Assembly (NCBI GenBank): GCA_025352165.1 | Contig: JANXTX010000018.1 | Coordinates: 1-35,828 of the forward strand | Origin: Caulobacteraceae bacterium | GTDB lineage: Bacteria > Pseudomonadota > Alphaproteobacteria > Caulobacterales > Caulobacteraceae | Length of the DNA: 35,828 nucleotides | Direction: 5' to 3' | Shown: positions 7,761 through 16,183 of the stretch, piece by piece | How the letters are laid out: the number at the start of each line of letters is the position of its first letter | Numbering within the stretch: the first letter of the stretch is position 1 | Program-made: the position numbers and the translations under genes | Notes under the pieces: model-generated | The model's database searches: none | What the model was told of the DNA's origin: nothing | The model's input: the letters and a program-made list of their open reading frames with translations, nothing else

Positions 7761-7801
7761 TCGGTCCCCTTCCTCGACGCGCTGGAGGGGGCGCGTGAGC
7801 C
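7759..7801. repeat. Decayed extra arm of repeat family A
   Basis: Starts aatc, keeps ggtcccc, then cgacgcg and ctggagggggcgcgtgagc. It resembles the degenerated right arm of the 4120-4254 copy (ccgacgccgacg then aagggggcgtgagc) with the first hairpin missing. It abuts the right arm of the nuclease element directly, giving arm-gene-arm-arm. Confidence 0.55.
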
Positions 7802-7821
7802 ACAATTACTCAGATATCAGG

Positions 7822-8226
7822 CTATCCCGGGAATCGCTCGAAGCTCGGGATTCCGTCTGGAACCTGGTGCCAGCTTTGCTTGTCGCAGGTGAAGATGGCC
7901 ATGTTCGGGCCGCCATACAGGCTCGGATCGTCCAGGGTGCCGACCTTGACCACCACGGCCGGAAAACCTGGAGGCCTGGTCGCCAGATGCGTGCCGCATT
8001 CCGGACAGAACTCGCGGGTGACCGCGCGGGCCAGGTCGGTACGGGTGAAGCCCTTCGGCTCGCCCAGCGTATAGCGGAACCCGTCCGCGGGCATGGCGAC
8101 GAACACGTTCGGATCGCCGCCGGTGATGTACTGGCATTCACGGCAATGGCACTGCGCCTTCATTACAGGCTCGCCCTCGGCGACATAGCGCACCGCTTTG
8201 CAATAGCATCCGCCCTCAAGCTTCAT
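7822..8226 (-). CDS. GFA-family zinc-binding protein
   Basis: 134 residues with the cysteine pattern of the glutathione-dependent formaldehyde-activating (GFA) fold: GGCYCKAVRY (5-14), CHCRECQ (26-32) and FCPECGTHL (73-81). These Cys hold two zinc sites, structural and catalytic in the Gfa enzyme. Most GFA-family proteins outside the true Gfa have no assigned substrate, so formaldehyde should not be assumed. AGGGAGAA lies 6 bases before the ATG. It is the last gene of a leftward run (regulator, DinB, dehalogenase, this gene), 30 bases behind the dehalogenase. Confidence 0.88.
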   Translation of the reverse strand: MKLEGGCYCKAVRYVAEGEPVMKAQCHCRECQYITGGDPNVFVAMPADGFRYTLGEPKGFTRTDLARAVTREFCPECGTHLATRPPGFPAVVVKVGTLDDPSLYGGPNMAIFTCDKQSWHQVPDGIPSFERFPG

Positions 8227-8256
8227 CGTCGTTCTCCCTGTTTGGTTTGGCTAGTT

Positions 8257-9177
8257 CTAGCCCGCGGCCCGGATGTGTCCAAGCGCCCGGGCGACAATCT
8301 CCTCACCGGCGTCTTCCTGAACGAAATGGCCGCCATGCACGGTTTCGAAGGTCGCTCCCGGGATCATCGCGGCCCAGCGCTCACCCCATTGCGCGGTGAA
8401 GATAGGGTCCTGGTTGCCGAAGATGACATGAGCCGGTTTGTCCCATTTCTTGAGCACCTCGAACGCCGCCGCCTGGCGTTTCGCCGCGCCCGCCTCGGGT
8501 TCGGCCATTGGAATGCACCAGGGGAACCGGCGTGTTCCCGCCTTTGCCCGCGCGCCCTCGGGGAAGGGGGCCTCATAGGCCGCCTTGATTGCCTCCGGAT
8601 CGGCGGGAGTGACCGCCAGCGCGCGGCGCACGATCGCGCCGACGGGGATGTTGCCTTCCAGCCAGGCCAGCCACAGCGGATTGGTGATGCTGCCGCGCCA
8701 AAGCTGGATGGCCGGCGGGTATTCAAAGCCCTCGTGGTGCAGCCAGGTATTGAGAATCACCAGCCGGCCGAACCGTTCCGGCGTTTCGGCCGCATTGATC
8801 AGACCGATCGGTCCGCCCCAGTCCTGCACGAATACGGTGATGCCTTTCAAGTCCAGCCGCTCGATCAGCCCGGCCAGCCGGCCGACATGCCGGTCGATGA
8901 CATACCACTGGTCGTCGATCACCTTGTCCGAGCGTCCGAAGCCGATGTGATCGGGCGCGATGCAGCGGAAACCGACAGCGACCAGGGGCGGGATCATCCG
9001 GCGATAGAGATAGCTCCAGGTGGGTTCACCGTGGAGCAGCAGCGCCACCGGACCGTCTCGCGGGCCTTCGTCCAGGTAATGCGTCCGCAATCCATCCCAC
9101 TCCAGATAGTGTGGCTGGAAATGGAAGTCCGGCAGGCCTTCGAAGGCGCTGTCGGGGGTGCGTATGAATTCCGGCAT
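8257..9177 (-). CDS. Haloalkane dehalogenase (HLD-I type)
   Basis: 306 residues, an alpha/beta hydrolase in which the nucleophile is Asp rather than Ser. HGEPTWSYLYR (49-59) gives the oxyanion hole and first strand loop; VQDWGG (117-122) has nucleophile Asp119 and halide-stabilising Trp120; Asp257 (NQDPIF) and His284 (HGGHFVQED) complete the triad. Trp160 in the cap is placed like the second halide Trp of HLD-I enzymes such as DhlA. It would hydrolyse carbon-halogen bonds to alcohol and halide in the cytoplasm. There is no signal peptide. GGAG lies 8 bases before the ATG. The natural substrate cannot be read from sequence. Confidence 0.85.
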   Translation of the reverse strand: MPEFIRTPDSAFEGLPDFHFQPHYLEWDGLRTHYLDEGPRDGPVALLLHGEPTWSYLYRRMIPPLVAVGFRCIAPDHIGFGRSDKVIDDQWYVIDRHVGRLAGLIERLDLKGITVFVQDWGGPIGLINAAETPERFGRLVILNTWLHHEGFEYPPAIQLWRGSITNPLWLAWLEGNIPVGAIVRRALAVTPADPEAIKAAYEAPFPEGARAKAGTRRFPWCIPMAEPEAGAAKRQAAAFEVLKKWDKPAHVIFGNQDPIFTAQWGERWAAMIPGATFETVHGGHFVQEDAGEEIVARALGHIRAAG

Positions 9178-9213
9178 GTGAGATCTCCAGGTTAGCCGTC
9201 GCTGGGAAGGCGT

Positions 9214-9777
9214 CTAATCCGTCCAGATCGCCCCTTCCGTCCAGCCTAGCTCGGCGAATTCGGCCGCCCGCAAATGAGCTTCCCCCTCGCAGAAGAACTC
9301 GTCCAGTTGCGGCGGCTTGACAGAGGTCCCGCTCAGCATTGCGTGCGCCTGGCCGCGGTGGTGGATCTGGTGTTCGAAGAGATGCAGCAGCAGCCGGTCG
9401 GCGCGTTCGCGCTGGATGCTATCCTGGCGGTGAACGTTCACGACGCCATCCAGCCCGGCGTCCGTCAGGGCGTCGCACCAGGCGACCAGCCGGCGGTCCA
9501 CGGCCGATTGCGCGACGAACAAGGCCGCAACCGTGGGGCAGGGAACCTCGTTCGCCCACGCCCGCGGTCCCAGCTCGCCTCCCTCGAGCGCGTCGACGTA
9601 AAACCAATCAACGATCAGGATGTGGTTGAGCGTGGCCTGGATCGAACCAAAAAATCCGGTCTGGGGACCTTCAAACTCGACCTGGCTGAGCCTTGTACAT
9701 GTATCCAACAGGCGATGGTTGGCCCAGGCGTTGTTGTAGGCCATGGCGCGGAACGTTGCGGCGGGCGAGGTTGGCAT
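9214..9777 (-). CDS. DinB-family putative metal-dependent protein
   Basis: 187 residues. The four-helix DinB pattern is seen from YNNAWANHRLL (14-24) through LNHILIVDWFYVDAL (50-64) to FEHQIHHRGQAHAML (133-147). The three-His metal set would be drawn from His52 and the two histidines of the HQIHHRGQ helix. The family includes bacillithiol and mycothiol S-transferase-like enzymes and many proteins of unknown role. It starts 8 bases after the regulator's stop with no clear ribosome site, which suggests translational coupling. It likely works with the downstream dehalogenase and GFA protein in detoxification (inference). Confidence 0.82.
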   Translation of the reverse strand: MPTSPAATFRAMAYNNAWANHRLLDTCTRLSQVEFEGPQTGFFGSIQATLNHILIVDWFYVDALEGGELGPRAWANEVPCPTVAALFVAQSAVDRRLVAWCDALTDAGLDGVVNVHRQDSIQRERADRLLLHLFEHQIHHRGQAHAMLSGTSVKPPQLDEFFCEGEAHLRAAEFAELGWTEGAIWTD

Positions 9778-9785
9778 GCGCGGCG

Positions 9786-11876
9786 TCAGTTCCGTTGAAG
9801 GTGAAACAGTTCAATGTCCAGATCGACGTTCATGGCGGCGACATAGACCGGCGTTCCTGACCGCGGATCGATGGTGAATTGCCACTGTTCGATGCCTGGA
9901 ACATCGGCGAACCGGCGGGCCGCTCCTCCGGCGAGGGGCGCCGAAAGCAGGCGGGGTCCGTGCGACGGGCTTTCGTCGGCATAAACGATCCGGTCCTTGA
10001 ATATCCGCCACGCCCAGGGGATTCTGCCCGAGAAGCTCGTGATGATCTCCTTCGGCATGGGGTCGAGCCGCCAGATTCCCGGTTGGCCGGGTCTGGCGGC
10101 ATAGATGGTGTCGCCAACTGTCCTGACGACGGCCCAGCCATAACCGGTAATTGGATAGGGAGGTTTTGTGCGCGCAAGGTCAGTTCGCCAGATCCTCCAT
10201 CCACCACTGTCCCTGGCCGGAAACAGCAGAGCGTGGCCATCGCCGCTCCAGGCTGGCTCACCGACCTCCGTGCCAGGCGCCTTGATCTTCGCCACCTCAA
10301 GCCCTGAGCTGGTGACGACACGCACATCCATCTCGGGACCCAGCGTAACAAACGCCAGTTCTGCCCCGTCGGGTGACCATGACGCGAACACCGGAATCTC
10401 CGTCGCGTAGCTCAGCAGCATCCTTGCCCGCTCGCCCGGTCGCATCAACCAGATCGCGCCCTCGCCGGATCGCGTTGAACCCATTGCCAGGGCGCCATCC
10501 GGTGCAAAACCCGGCCAGGAAGTGGCGTTGTTCGCGGGATCGACGACGACAGGTCCGTTGTCACCGGGCCCGGGCGGTCTGACCGCGTTCCAACGACCGG
10601 TGAGGTACTCGGCCGCCAGGAGACCACCTCGCGCCGTCGCGATCTTTCGCAGATTCAGGGGCAGGCCTTTGCTGATCAGGGTGCCTCGGGCTCCTCCGTC
10701 GATGGGATAGGACCAGAGGCTTATCCCCTGCGCTGTCTCACCAACATAAAAGACGGATTTCGAGTCATCGGCCCAGGCTTTGCCAAGGTACTCCTGCGGC
10801 AGTTGGGCCAGAATCCGCTCTTCCCCTGTCGCTAGATTGTGAATGATCGTGCGGTCTGGAAGGGTGGAAACTCTGGAGTAAAGCAGCCACCGGCCGTCCG
10901 GCGAGATCTTCGGCTCAATGTCGTCGAAGCCACCGGGAGGATGGGTTATCGCCGACCGGCTGCCGTTCGCCAGGTCGACACGGGTAATCTGGCTCGCGCC
11001 GCCCGGGTTGGGCGAATCCGCGATGAACAGCGCGTCTCCGGTGGCAGACCAGGCGAGGCCGGTGAATTCCGCCGTCTGGCAGCGGCCGATTTCGCGCGCA
11101 AGGCCGGCCGGAACCTCCGTGATTTTGATCCTGCATGGTTCGCCCGCGCTCCATGAGACAAAGGCGACATGGGCACCATCCGGCGACCAGGTTGGTGACC
11201 CGTCAGCACCGCCGTTACTGAGTGGAATAGACTCCACGCTCGACAGACGTTTCAGATAGAGGTGTCCGCTCAAGAACGATGGACCAGCCGCATATGCGAG
11301 CATCGTACCATCGGGTGACAGAGCCGGTTGACCCTCAAGCAAAGGTGTGGAGACAAGGGTCTCGGACCTCTCGATCGACCAATGTGCCGGCCTGGTGTTC
11401 CACATCCACAATCCAGCGGTCGTCAGCGCGGCAATGGCCATGGCGCCGCCCGCGACAATCGGCCAAAATCGCCGAAATCCGGTGGCTGCGGCGTCCGGGA
11501 CTTTTGCTTCCGATGCGGTCGGATTGACCACTCCAAGCCGGTACCCGAGACGCGGAATGGTTTCGATGACGAAGGCCCCCCTCGCCTCTTCGGAAAGCCT
11601 CCGCAGCCTTTGAATGCAGCGGTTGAGAGCATCGTCGGTGACCGTGACCTGACCCCAGCAGACGTCACTCAGTGACTCGCGCGAGACCGCCTCGCCTCCC
11701 GCCCGCGCCAGGGCGATGAGAACCTGCATGACCCTCGGCTGCAGCCTGATCCGCTGGCCGCCAAGCACCACCTCGCATGCCGTGGGATGAACCTGCATGC
11801 CGCCAACCATGAAGTCGGCCTCGCGGGTCAGATCGATCCGGCGCCCAAGCGCAATGGCCGCGAGCGCGTCGTTCAT
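9786..11876 (-). CDS. Membrane-bound wHTH regulator with TolB-like beta-propeller
   Basis: 696 residues from the ATG at 11876. The OmpR/PhoB-type winged helix spans about 22-117 (LQPRVMQVLIALARAGG, then VTVTDDALNRCIQRLRR and TIPRLGYRL). A single membrane helix (137-158) follows, then PD40/WD40-like blades with repeated SPDG motifs (SPDGTMLAYA, WSPDGAHVAFV, SPDGRWLLYS). This CadC-like order means DNA binding in the cytoplasm and sensing by the propeller in the periplasm. A TTG at 11975 would lengthen the protein by 33 residues, but it would put the triple operator repeat inside the gene and adds an untypical N-terminus. It heads a run of four leftward genes. Confidence 0.85.
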   Translation of the reverse strand: MNDALAAIALGRRIDLTREADFMVGGMQVHPTACEVVLGGQRIRLQPRVMQVLIALARAGGEAVSRESLSDVCWGQVTVTDDALNRCIQRLRRLSEEARGAFVIETIPRLGYRLGVVNPTASEAKVPDAAATGFRRFWPIVAGGAMAIAALTTAGLWMWNTRPAHWSIERSETLVSTPLLEGQPALSPDGTMLAYAAGPSFLSGHLYLKRLSSVESIPLSNGGADGSPTWSPDGAHVAFVSWSAGEPCRIKITEVPAGLAREIGRCQTAEFTGLAWSATGDALFIADSPNPGGASQITRVDLANGSRSAITHPPGGFDDIEPKISPDGRWLLYSRVSTLPDRTIIHNLATGEERILAQLPQEYLGKAWADDSKSVFYVGETAQGISLWSYPIDGGARGTLISKGLPLNLRKIATARGGLLAAEYLTGRWNAVRPPGPGDNGPVVVDPANNATSWPGFAPDGALAMGSTRSGEGAIWLMRPGERARMLLSYATEIPVFASWSPDGAELAFVTLGPEMDVRVVTSSGLEVAKIKAPGTEVGEPAWSGDGHALLFPARDSGGWRIWRTDLARTKPPYPITGYGWAVVRTVGDTIYAARPGQPGIWRLDPMPKEIITSFSGRIPWAWRIFKDRIVYADESPSHGPRLLSAPLAGGAARRFADVPGIEQWQFTIDPRSGTPVYVAAMNVDLDIELFHLQRN

Positions 11877-11893
11877 CGCCGAGATGGCGCCTC

Positions 11894-11921
11894 TGATCGG
11901 AAATTGATCGTCAAATGATCG
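11894..11921. promoter_or_regulatory. Three 11-bp-spaced TGATCG operator repeats
   Basis: TGATCG occurs at 11894, 11905 and 11916, so exactly one copy per 11 bases, 18 bases before the regulator's ATG. Tandem direct repeats with an 11-base period are how PhoB/OmpR-type winged helices bind. A TTGACG box (11909-11914, minus strand) lies inside the array. Autoregulation is the simplest reading; control of the divergent secreted-protein gene is also possible. Confidence 0.6.
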
Positions 11922-12033
11922 GCTCCCCGCCCTTCCGGGCCGCCCACAATGCGACTCTTTCTCGTCTTCGGGCAAGGCTGAAGGTCGTCAGCGGGTGGCG
12001 ACTGCCGCGCCTGCATCTCAGGAGGATACAACT

Positions 12034-12573
12034 ATGAAACACACCATCGTGCTCGCCGCAGCGGCCCTCGCGGTCGCGGCAGGGGCGGTTTCCGCGAATG
12101 CCGGTTGCGCCGATTTCAGATCGGTGAAGCCAGGGATGGTTCACACCATTCCCACCTTCCTGCTTCCCAAGCCTCAGGCCGAGACGCGCGCGCAGCCGCC
12201 CAGCTACGCGTCACATAAGATCGTCGGGACATGGGTTGTGACCTACACGGTCGAAGGACAGCCGTTCGCGCAGGCCTTCATTCAGTGGCACGACGACGGC
12301 ACGGAATGGGAGAATGTCAATCTCCCCTTGAGCGGCGGCAATCTCTGCGTCGGTTCCTGGGTTTCCGTCGACCGCAAGGACGTATCCCGCAATCATATCG
12401 GCTGGCTGTACAACGCCGGCAATCTCGCGGGCTATTTCACGGAAACGGAGTCTGACCATCTCGATACGGCGGACTCTTACAGCGGCACCAACGACCAGAA
12501 AATCTACGACCTGAACGGCAACCTTCTCGTCGAAGTGACCGGTACGTCCAGCGCGGTCCGACTGGCCCCCTGA
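12034..12573 (+). CDS. Secreted lipocalin-like hypothetical protein
   Basis: 179 residues. AGGAGG at 12020-12025 fixes the ATG at 12034 rather than an upstream in-frame start. MKHTIVLAAAALAVAAGA begins a signal peptide with likely cleavage after SANA (about residue 23). The mature part reads IVGTWVVTYTVEGQPFAQAF, then alternating strands with many Gly, Asp and Trp, as in small beta-barrel or lipocalin-like proteins. The exact family is not recognised. Two cysteines (in GCADF and NLCVG) may form a disulfide. It is divergent from the membrane regulator and shares the intergenic region holding the 11-bp repeats, so it may be that regulator's target. Confidence 0.7.
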   Translation: MKHTIVLAAAALAVAAGAVSANAGCADFRSVKPGMVHTIPTFLLPKPQAETRAQPPSYASHKIVGTWVVTYTVEGQPFAQAFIQWHDDGTEWENVNLPLSGGNLCVGSWVSVDRKDVSRNHIGWLYNAGNLAGYFTETESDHLDTADSYSGTNDQKIYDLNGNLLVEVTGTSSAVRLAP

Positions 12574-12595
12574 GACGATTGGGCCACGCGGGCGT

Positions 12596-12642
12596 CCGGC
12601 AGGCTCTCCGGTTTCCGGGGAGCCTGCCGGTTCTTTTCTTTC
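12596..12642 (+). terminator. Rho-independent terminator
   Basis: An 11-base stem, ccggcaggctc (12596-12606) against gagcctgccgg (12620-12630), is followed by ttcttttctttc. It lies 23 bases after the secreted-protein stop codon. The U-tract is only on the plus strand, so it serves that gene rather than the convergent receptor gene. Confidence 0.88.
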
Positions 12643-12658
12643 AAAGCATAGATGCTCA

Positions 12659-15121
12659 CTAAAACCGGTACTGCACTTCCAGTCCGTAGAGTCGCGGTGG
12701 CAAGAGTCCGATCTGGGTGTCGTAGGGCAGGGATCCGGCCGCCGGCCGTATCAGCAATGCCGCCCCGACGTTGTCGTAGGCTTGCGCATTTGTCAGGTTC
12801 TTCACATAGGCGATGACTGTGTAGCGGTCTTTGGAGTCGTTCCACAGCAGACGCAGGTCCGTCTGTCCATAGGCCTGAGCCCGATACCAGGGCCGGTTGA
12901 AGATTGCGTACCAGGTGCGATCCTTCCACACATAGCTGGCCGAAAAGGTCAGGGCGCCGGCCGCGAAGTGCCGGGTGTAGGCGGCGTCGAGGGATAGCTT
13001 GTTGCGCGGCGCCTCCGGGATCGTGGCGCCGTCAACGATTTGGTTACCGAGTTGCGGCTGCACATCGTCGACAAACGCGCCGCCTTTGGCGACCGTGGCG
13101 TGCAGATAGGCGTAGTTAAAGATCAATCGCAGATCGCCGGTGACCTGCCACGTCGTCTCCAGTTCAGCGCCGTAGGAGATCGCCTTGCCGAGGTTGACGA
13201 TGTGTGATTGCGGCGGCCCGAACGGCGGTTGCACGGCAAGCGGGATCTGCATGCCGTGGTAGACGTAGTAAAAGAGCGCCGTATTGATCTGCAGCTTTCG
13301 CGTGACCACTGATTTGGCGCCGACTTCCCAGGCGTCGAGGAATTCCGGACCTGTTTCCGGCAGCGGCAGTATGGGGCCGGCGTTGAAGCCGCCGGACTTG
13401 TAGCCGCGGCTGTACTTCGCGTAGGCCATGATGTCGCCGGTCGGCATCCATTCGGCCCCCGCGGTCCCGGTCAGCGCGGACCATGAAGCGCTCAGGCGCC
13501 GCGACCAGACGCCTGTCGCCGGATCGAGCGTGGGCAGTCCGGCCACGCCCGGCGAGGGGTCTTTGGAGATGACGAACGCGGTGACATCCAGCGGCGGCGT
13601 ATTGACGCCATAGAGGTCGGCCGAGTATCCGCAATCAGGCAGGCCAAAGCAGAACTGCCGAATGCCCTCCACGCCGCTCTTCGTATCGCGGCTCCAGCGC
13701 ATCCCGCCCGTGAGCTTGAAGGTATCGGCCACCCTCCAGTCCGCCTCCCCGAATCCCGCATAGGAATCCTCGTGCATATTAACATCGGTCATGTAGATCG
13801 AGCGCCCGGGATTGGCGGGGCCGGGGATGGGCGCGGCCAGTTGTGGTTGTTCGGGAAACCGGAGATTCGACGGCTGGTCGAATTGCTCATGATACTGGTA
13901 CAGCCCGACGATCCACTGAAGACGGGCGTTAGTATCGGACGAAACGTCGATCTCGTTGCTAAAGTAACCCTTGTTCTCCCCGATGGAGAAAACGACGGTC
14001 GGATACATCGTCAGAGGCGGGCAGGGGCCGCCACAGATCCCGCCATCGACCGTCGGGAATTGATAGGACGTTATGCTGGTGTTGTCGGCGTCGCCTTCTC
14101 CAACAACGTGATAGGTGGTGTAGCCGCCTATGTATTTGACGGTGGCGCCCCAGGGCGTGCGCCAGGTGAGTTGGGCGGCCGTCAGATAGTCGGGGGGTAG
14201 TCGCTGGCGGGAGGGCGTGTTGGTGCTGAAATCACGAACATTCAACGCGCCGGGATTTGTGGTCTGCTGTCCCAGCTCGGTGTATCCTGGCAGAGTGAAA
14301 CCGTAGGCCGCGCCCGGCGTGGGAATCCCCGCGAAATAGGACGCATAGTCGTACGATCCCACGTCGTTGCCAGTGCGGGGAGAGCGGTCGAAGCCATAGC
14401 GACCGGCCTTTACCCAAAGATTGAGATTCGGGGCGATATCCAGCGCGGCCTGAGTTTCGAGGTAATAGACCTTCCCGCGCCCTCCCTCGCTCGGTCCGCC
14501 GGCGAGGTTGGTGAAATAGCCGTGCTCCTGGTCATCGTAGTAACCGGCCAGACGAATGCGAAATCGCTCGCTGATCGGCCCCGATATCGCGCCTTCGATA
14601 TTCGTCGTTCCATAGTTGGCCTCGGTCAGCCTCATTTCCGCGTAGGGGTGATCGGATGGTCGCCGCGAGATCGAATTGATCGTGCCCCCGATCGCGTTGC
14701 GACCATAGAGCGTGCCCTGTGGCCCGCGCAGGATCTCCACATGATCCACAAACAAGGAGTCGCCGGATGCGGCGACGATGCTGGAATCGTAGACGCCATC
14801 GCTATAGGTCGCGACACCAGGGTCGATGGCGACATCGTCGCTCTGCCGCCCGATCCCGCGAATGAACGCGCGGTCGAGTGATGCGGAATATTCGAATCCG
14901 GGCGTGTGGCTGGCGATGTCCTGGATCGACTCGATCCCCAGCGAGTCGCGCTCGTTGTGGCTGAACGCCGACACGGCAACAGGGGTGCGTTCAAGCCTCT
15001 CTGGTCGCTTTTCCGCGGTGACGATGACCTCACCCACTGTTGCGACCATGCTTGTCGGAGGCGCCTCAGCCAAAGCGCCGGTCGAAATCAGTGAGACTAT
15101 GGCCGCAGCCAGAATCCGCAT
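12659..15121 (-). CDS. TonB-dependent outer-membrane receptor
   Basis: 820 residues. A signal peptide (1-18, ending GALA) is followed by a TonB box-like GEVIVTAEKR (31-40) and the plug domain (PVAVSAF, DIASHTPGF, FIRGIGRQ, VEILRGPQGTLYGRNAIGG then IN). A 22-strand barrel ends in LEVQYRF with the terminal aromatic needed for BamA assembly. The closest style is the large sphingomonad/caulobacter receptor group with few iron-specific features, and the ligand is unknown. GGGAGGGG lies before the ATG. It is the last of four leftward genes starting with the ArsR-type regulator, 49 bases behind the four-helix membrane protein. Confidence 0.93.
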   Translation of the reverse strand: MRILAAAIVSLISTGALAEAPPTSMVATVGEVIVTAEKRPERLERTPVAVSAFSHNERDSLGIESIQDIASHTPGFEYSASLDRAFIRGIGRQSDDVAIDPGVATYSDGVYDSSIVAASGDSLFVDHVEILRGPQGTLYGRNAIGGTINSISRRPSDHPYAEMRLTEANYGTTNIEGAISGPISERFRIRLAGYYDDQEHGYFTNLAGGPSEGGRGKVYYLETQAALDIAPNLNLWVKAGRYGFDRSPRTGNDVGSYDYASYFAGIPTPGAAYGFTLPGYTELGQQTTNPGALNVRDFSTNTPSRQRLPPDYLTAAQLTWRTPWGATVKYIGGYTTYHVVGEGDADNTSITSYQFPTVDGGICGGPCPPLTMYPTVVFSIGENKGYFSNEIDVSSDTNARLQWIVGLYQYHEQFDQPSNLRFPEQPQLAAPIPGPANPGRSIYMTDVNMHEDSYAGFGEADWRVADTFKLTGGMRWSRDTKSGVEGIRQFCFGLPDCGYSADLYGVNTPPLDVTAFVISKDPSPGVAGLPTLDPATGVWSRRLSASWSALTGTAGAEWMPTGDIMAYAKYSRGYKSGGFNAGPILPLPETGPEFLDAWEVGAKSVVTRKLQINTALFYYVYHGMQIPLAVQPPFGPPQSHIVNLGKAISYGAELETTWQVTGDLRLIFNYAYLHATVAKGGAFVDDVQPQLGNQIVDGATIPEAPRNKLSLDAAYTRHFAAGALTFSASYVWKDRTWYAIFNRPWYRAQAYGQTDLRLLWNDSKDRYTVIAYVKNLTNAQAYDNVGAALLIRPAAGSLPYDTQIGLLPPRLYGLEVQYRF

Positions 15122-15148
15122 CGCCCCTCCCGGTCAAGCGCCGGCTTG

Positions 15149-15161
15149 TATATTCAATATA
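15149..15161. promoter_or_regulatory. AT-rich 13-bp palindrome before the TonB receptor
   Basis: TATATT-C-AATATA is a perfect palindrome 28 bases before the receptor's ATG, in an otherwise GC-rich region. It could supply a -10 element (TATATT or TATACA on the minus strand) or an operator. No well-placed -35 was found. Confidence 0.35.
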
Positions 15162-15170
15162 GCACACAAT

Positions 15171-15581
15171 TCATCGCCAGCGGTCTCCGGTCGCAAGCAT
15201 GAAGTTCCGCGCCACGTGATCCCAGGGGATGACGGCGGCGATCACCACCACCAGCAGGCACTCGTTCATCGTCTCCGCGGTGTCGGCATCCATGATATGC
15301 GCCGACAACAGCGGCAGGGCGACGACCAGCAGCCAGATCACCTTCCACGCCACCTCGAAGAACAGCAGCGGAAGCATCGCCAGTGGATAGCGCAACCCCA
15401 GCACCGCAAGCGCCCCCATCGCCGCCAGCATGCAGTGCGCCACGCCCCCCGCCAGCGTCCACGGCCGGTCGTGATGGATGATCCCTGGCCAGACGGTCAG
15501 TCCCAGCCCAACCACCAGCAGCAGATAACCGGACCGGAGCGCGTAGAGCCGCCACAGGGCAATGTCGGCATTCGTGGTCAT
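15171..15581 (-). CDS. Four-helix inner-membrane protein of unknown function
   Basis: 136 residues, family not recognised. Hydrophobic segments near 19-36, 44-64, 70-93 and 105-122 suggest four membrane helices, with charged ends (ALWRLYALR; DRWR). The overlapping frame at 15154-15555 encodes a Gly/Ala/Arg-rich peptide with no membrane pattern and is a shadow. It follows the coiled-coil protein by 4 bases, so the two are translated together. Confidence 0.72.
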   Translation of the reverse strand: MTTNADIALWRLYALRSGYLLLVVGLGLTVWPGIIHHDRPWTLAGGVAHCMLAAMGALAVLGLRYPLAMLPLLFFEVAWKVIWLLVVALPLLSAHIMDADTAETMNECLLVVVIAAVIPWDHVARNFMLATGDRWR

Positions 15582-15585
15582 GGTT

Positions 15586-15843
15586 CTAGCCGACTTCCTT
15601 GAGGATCTTTTCGACGGCCGACAGGCGGGCCTGGACTTCGGACATCGATGCCTGGATCGCCGTCAGCGCGCTCGCCGTTTCGGCCTGCGCACCGGCCGCC
15701 TTCTCCGCGATCCGGCGATATTCGTCATCGTTGGCCAGGCGCGCCTTGGCCTGCTGAATGGCCGCGTAGGAGCGCATTCCGAAGACGAGCAGGATCGTCG
15801 CCAATGGCAGTATCAGGGTCAACAGGTAGAAGATTGCGGTCAT
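15586..15843 (-). CDS. Small membrane-anchored coiled-coil protein
   Basis: 85 residues. AGGAGG 6 bases before the ATG at 15843 fixes this start; the longer open frame upstream runs antisense-like through the regulator's 3' end. One N-terminal membrane helix (AIFYLLTLILPLATILLVFG, 3-22) is followed by a heptad-rich stretch (IQQAKARLANDDEYRR, then SMSEVQARLSAVEKILKEV). It likely sits in the inner membrane with its coiled coil in the cytoplasm. It lies 10 bases behind the ArsR-type regulator. Function unknown. Confidence 0.75.
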   Translation of the reverse strand: MTAIFYLLTLILPLATILLVFGMRSYAAIQQAKARLANDDEYRRIAEKAAGAQAETASALTAIQASMSEVQARLSAVEKILKEVG

Positions 15844-15853
15844 TGGGATCCTC

Positions 15854-16183
15854 CTAGGTCTCGGGTTTTGGGGTGAGTGTCTTGGCCGCGTCGGCGACGG
15901 CCGCCGGCGTGAGGTGAAAGGCAAATTCGGCGACCTCGAAATAGTTGAGCGCCTTGCCGTCGGCGGAGAGTTCCAGCCGGCTGGTGACCAGTCCGGCATC
16001 CTCGAGCTTCTGCAGGTGCAGGTGCATCAGCGGCCGGCTGATGCCGATCTCCCGCGCCATTCGGCTGATGTAGTTGCGCCCGCCGCTGCTCAGCGCCGCG
16101 ACGATCCGCAAACGGTGCGGATTGGCCAGGGCCGCCAGCATCGCCAGCAGCTCGTCTCCGGGATAGGGTTGGTCGCCTTTCAT
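15854..16183 (-). CDS. ArsR-type winged-helix regulator
   Basis: 109 residues with a clear winged helix: LLAMLAALANPHRLRIVAAL (12-31) as the opening helices, YISRMAREIGISRPLMHLHL (38-57) as helix-turn-helix, and a wing (TSRLELSADGKALNYFEV). No cysteine metal site is present, so the signal is not an ArsR-type metalloid. The ATG at 16183 lacks a Shine-Dalgarno sequence, and a promoter is placed so that transcription would begin at the ATG, suggesting a leaderless message. It heads the run leading to two membrane proteins and the TonB receptor, which it probably controls. Confidence 0.85.
   Translation of the reverse strand: MKGDQPYPGDELLAMLAALANPHRLRIVAALSSGGRNYISRMAREIGISRPLMHLHLQKLEDAGLVTSRLELSADGKALNYFEVAEFAFHLTPAAVADAAKTLTPKPET

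Noticed and set aside
7304-7798. Other open frames across the DUF559 gene
   Set aside because: They are low-complexity Arg/Ser frames spanning the repeat arms; only the 7341 frame shows nuclease motifs.
11877-11975. TTG start adding 33 residues to the membrane regulator
   Set aside because: No wHTH similarity in the extra part, and it would bury the 11-bp repeat array in coding sequence.
15154-15555. Alternative frame to the four-helix membrane protein
   Set aside because: Gly/Ala/Arg-rich without hydrophobic segments; the 15171-15581 frame has clear membrane helices and tight spacing.
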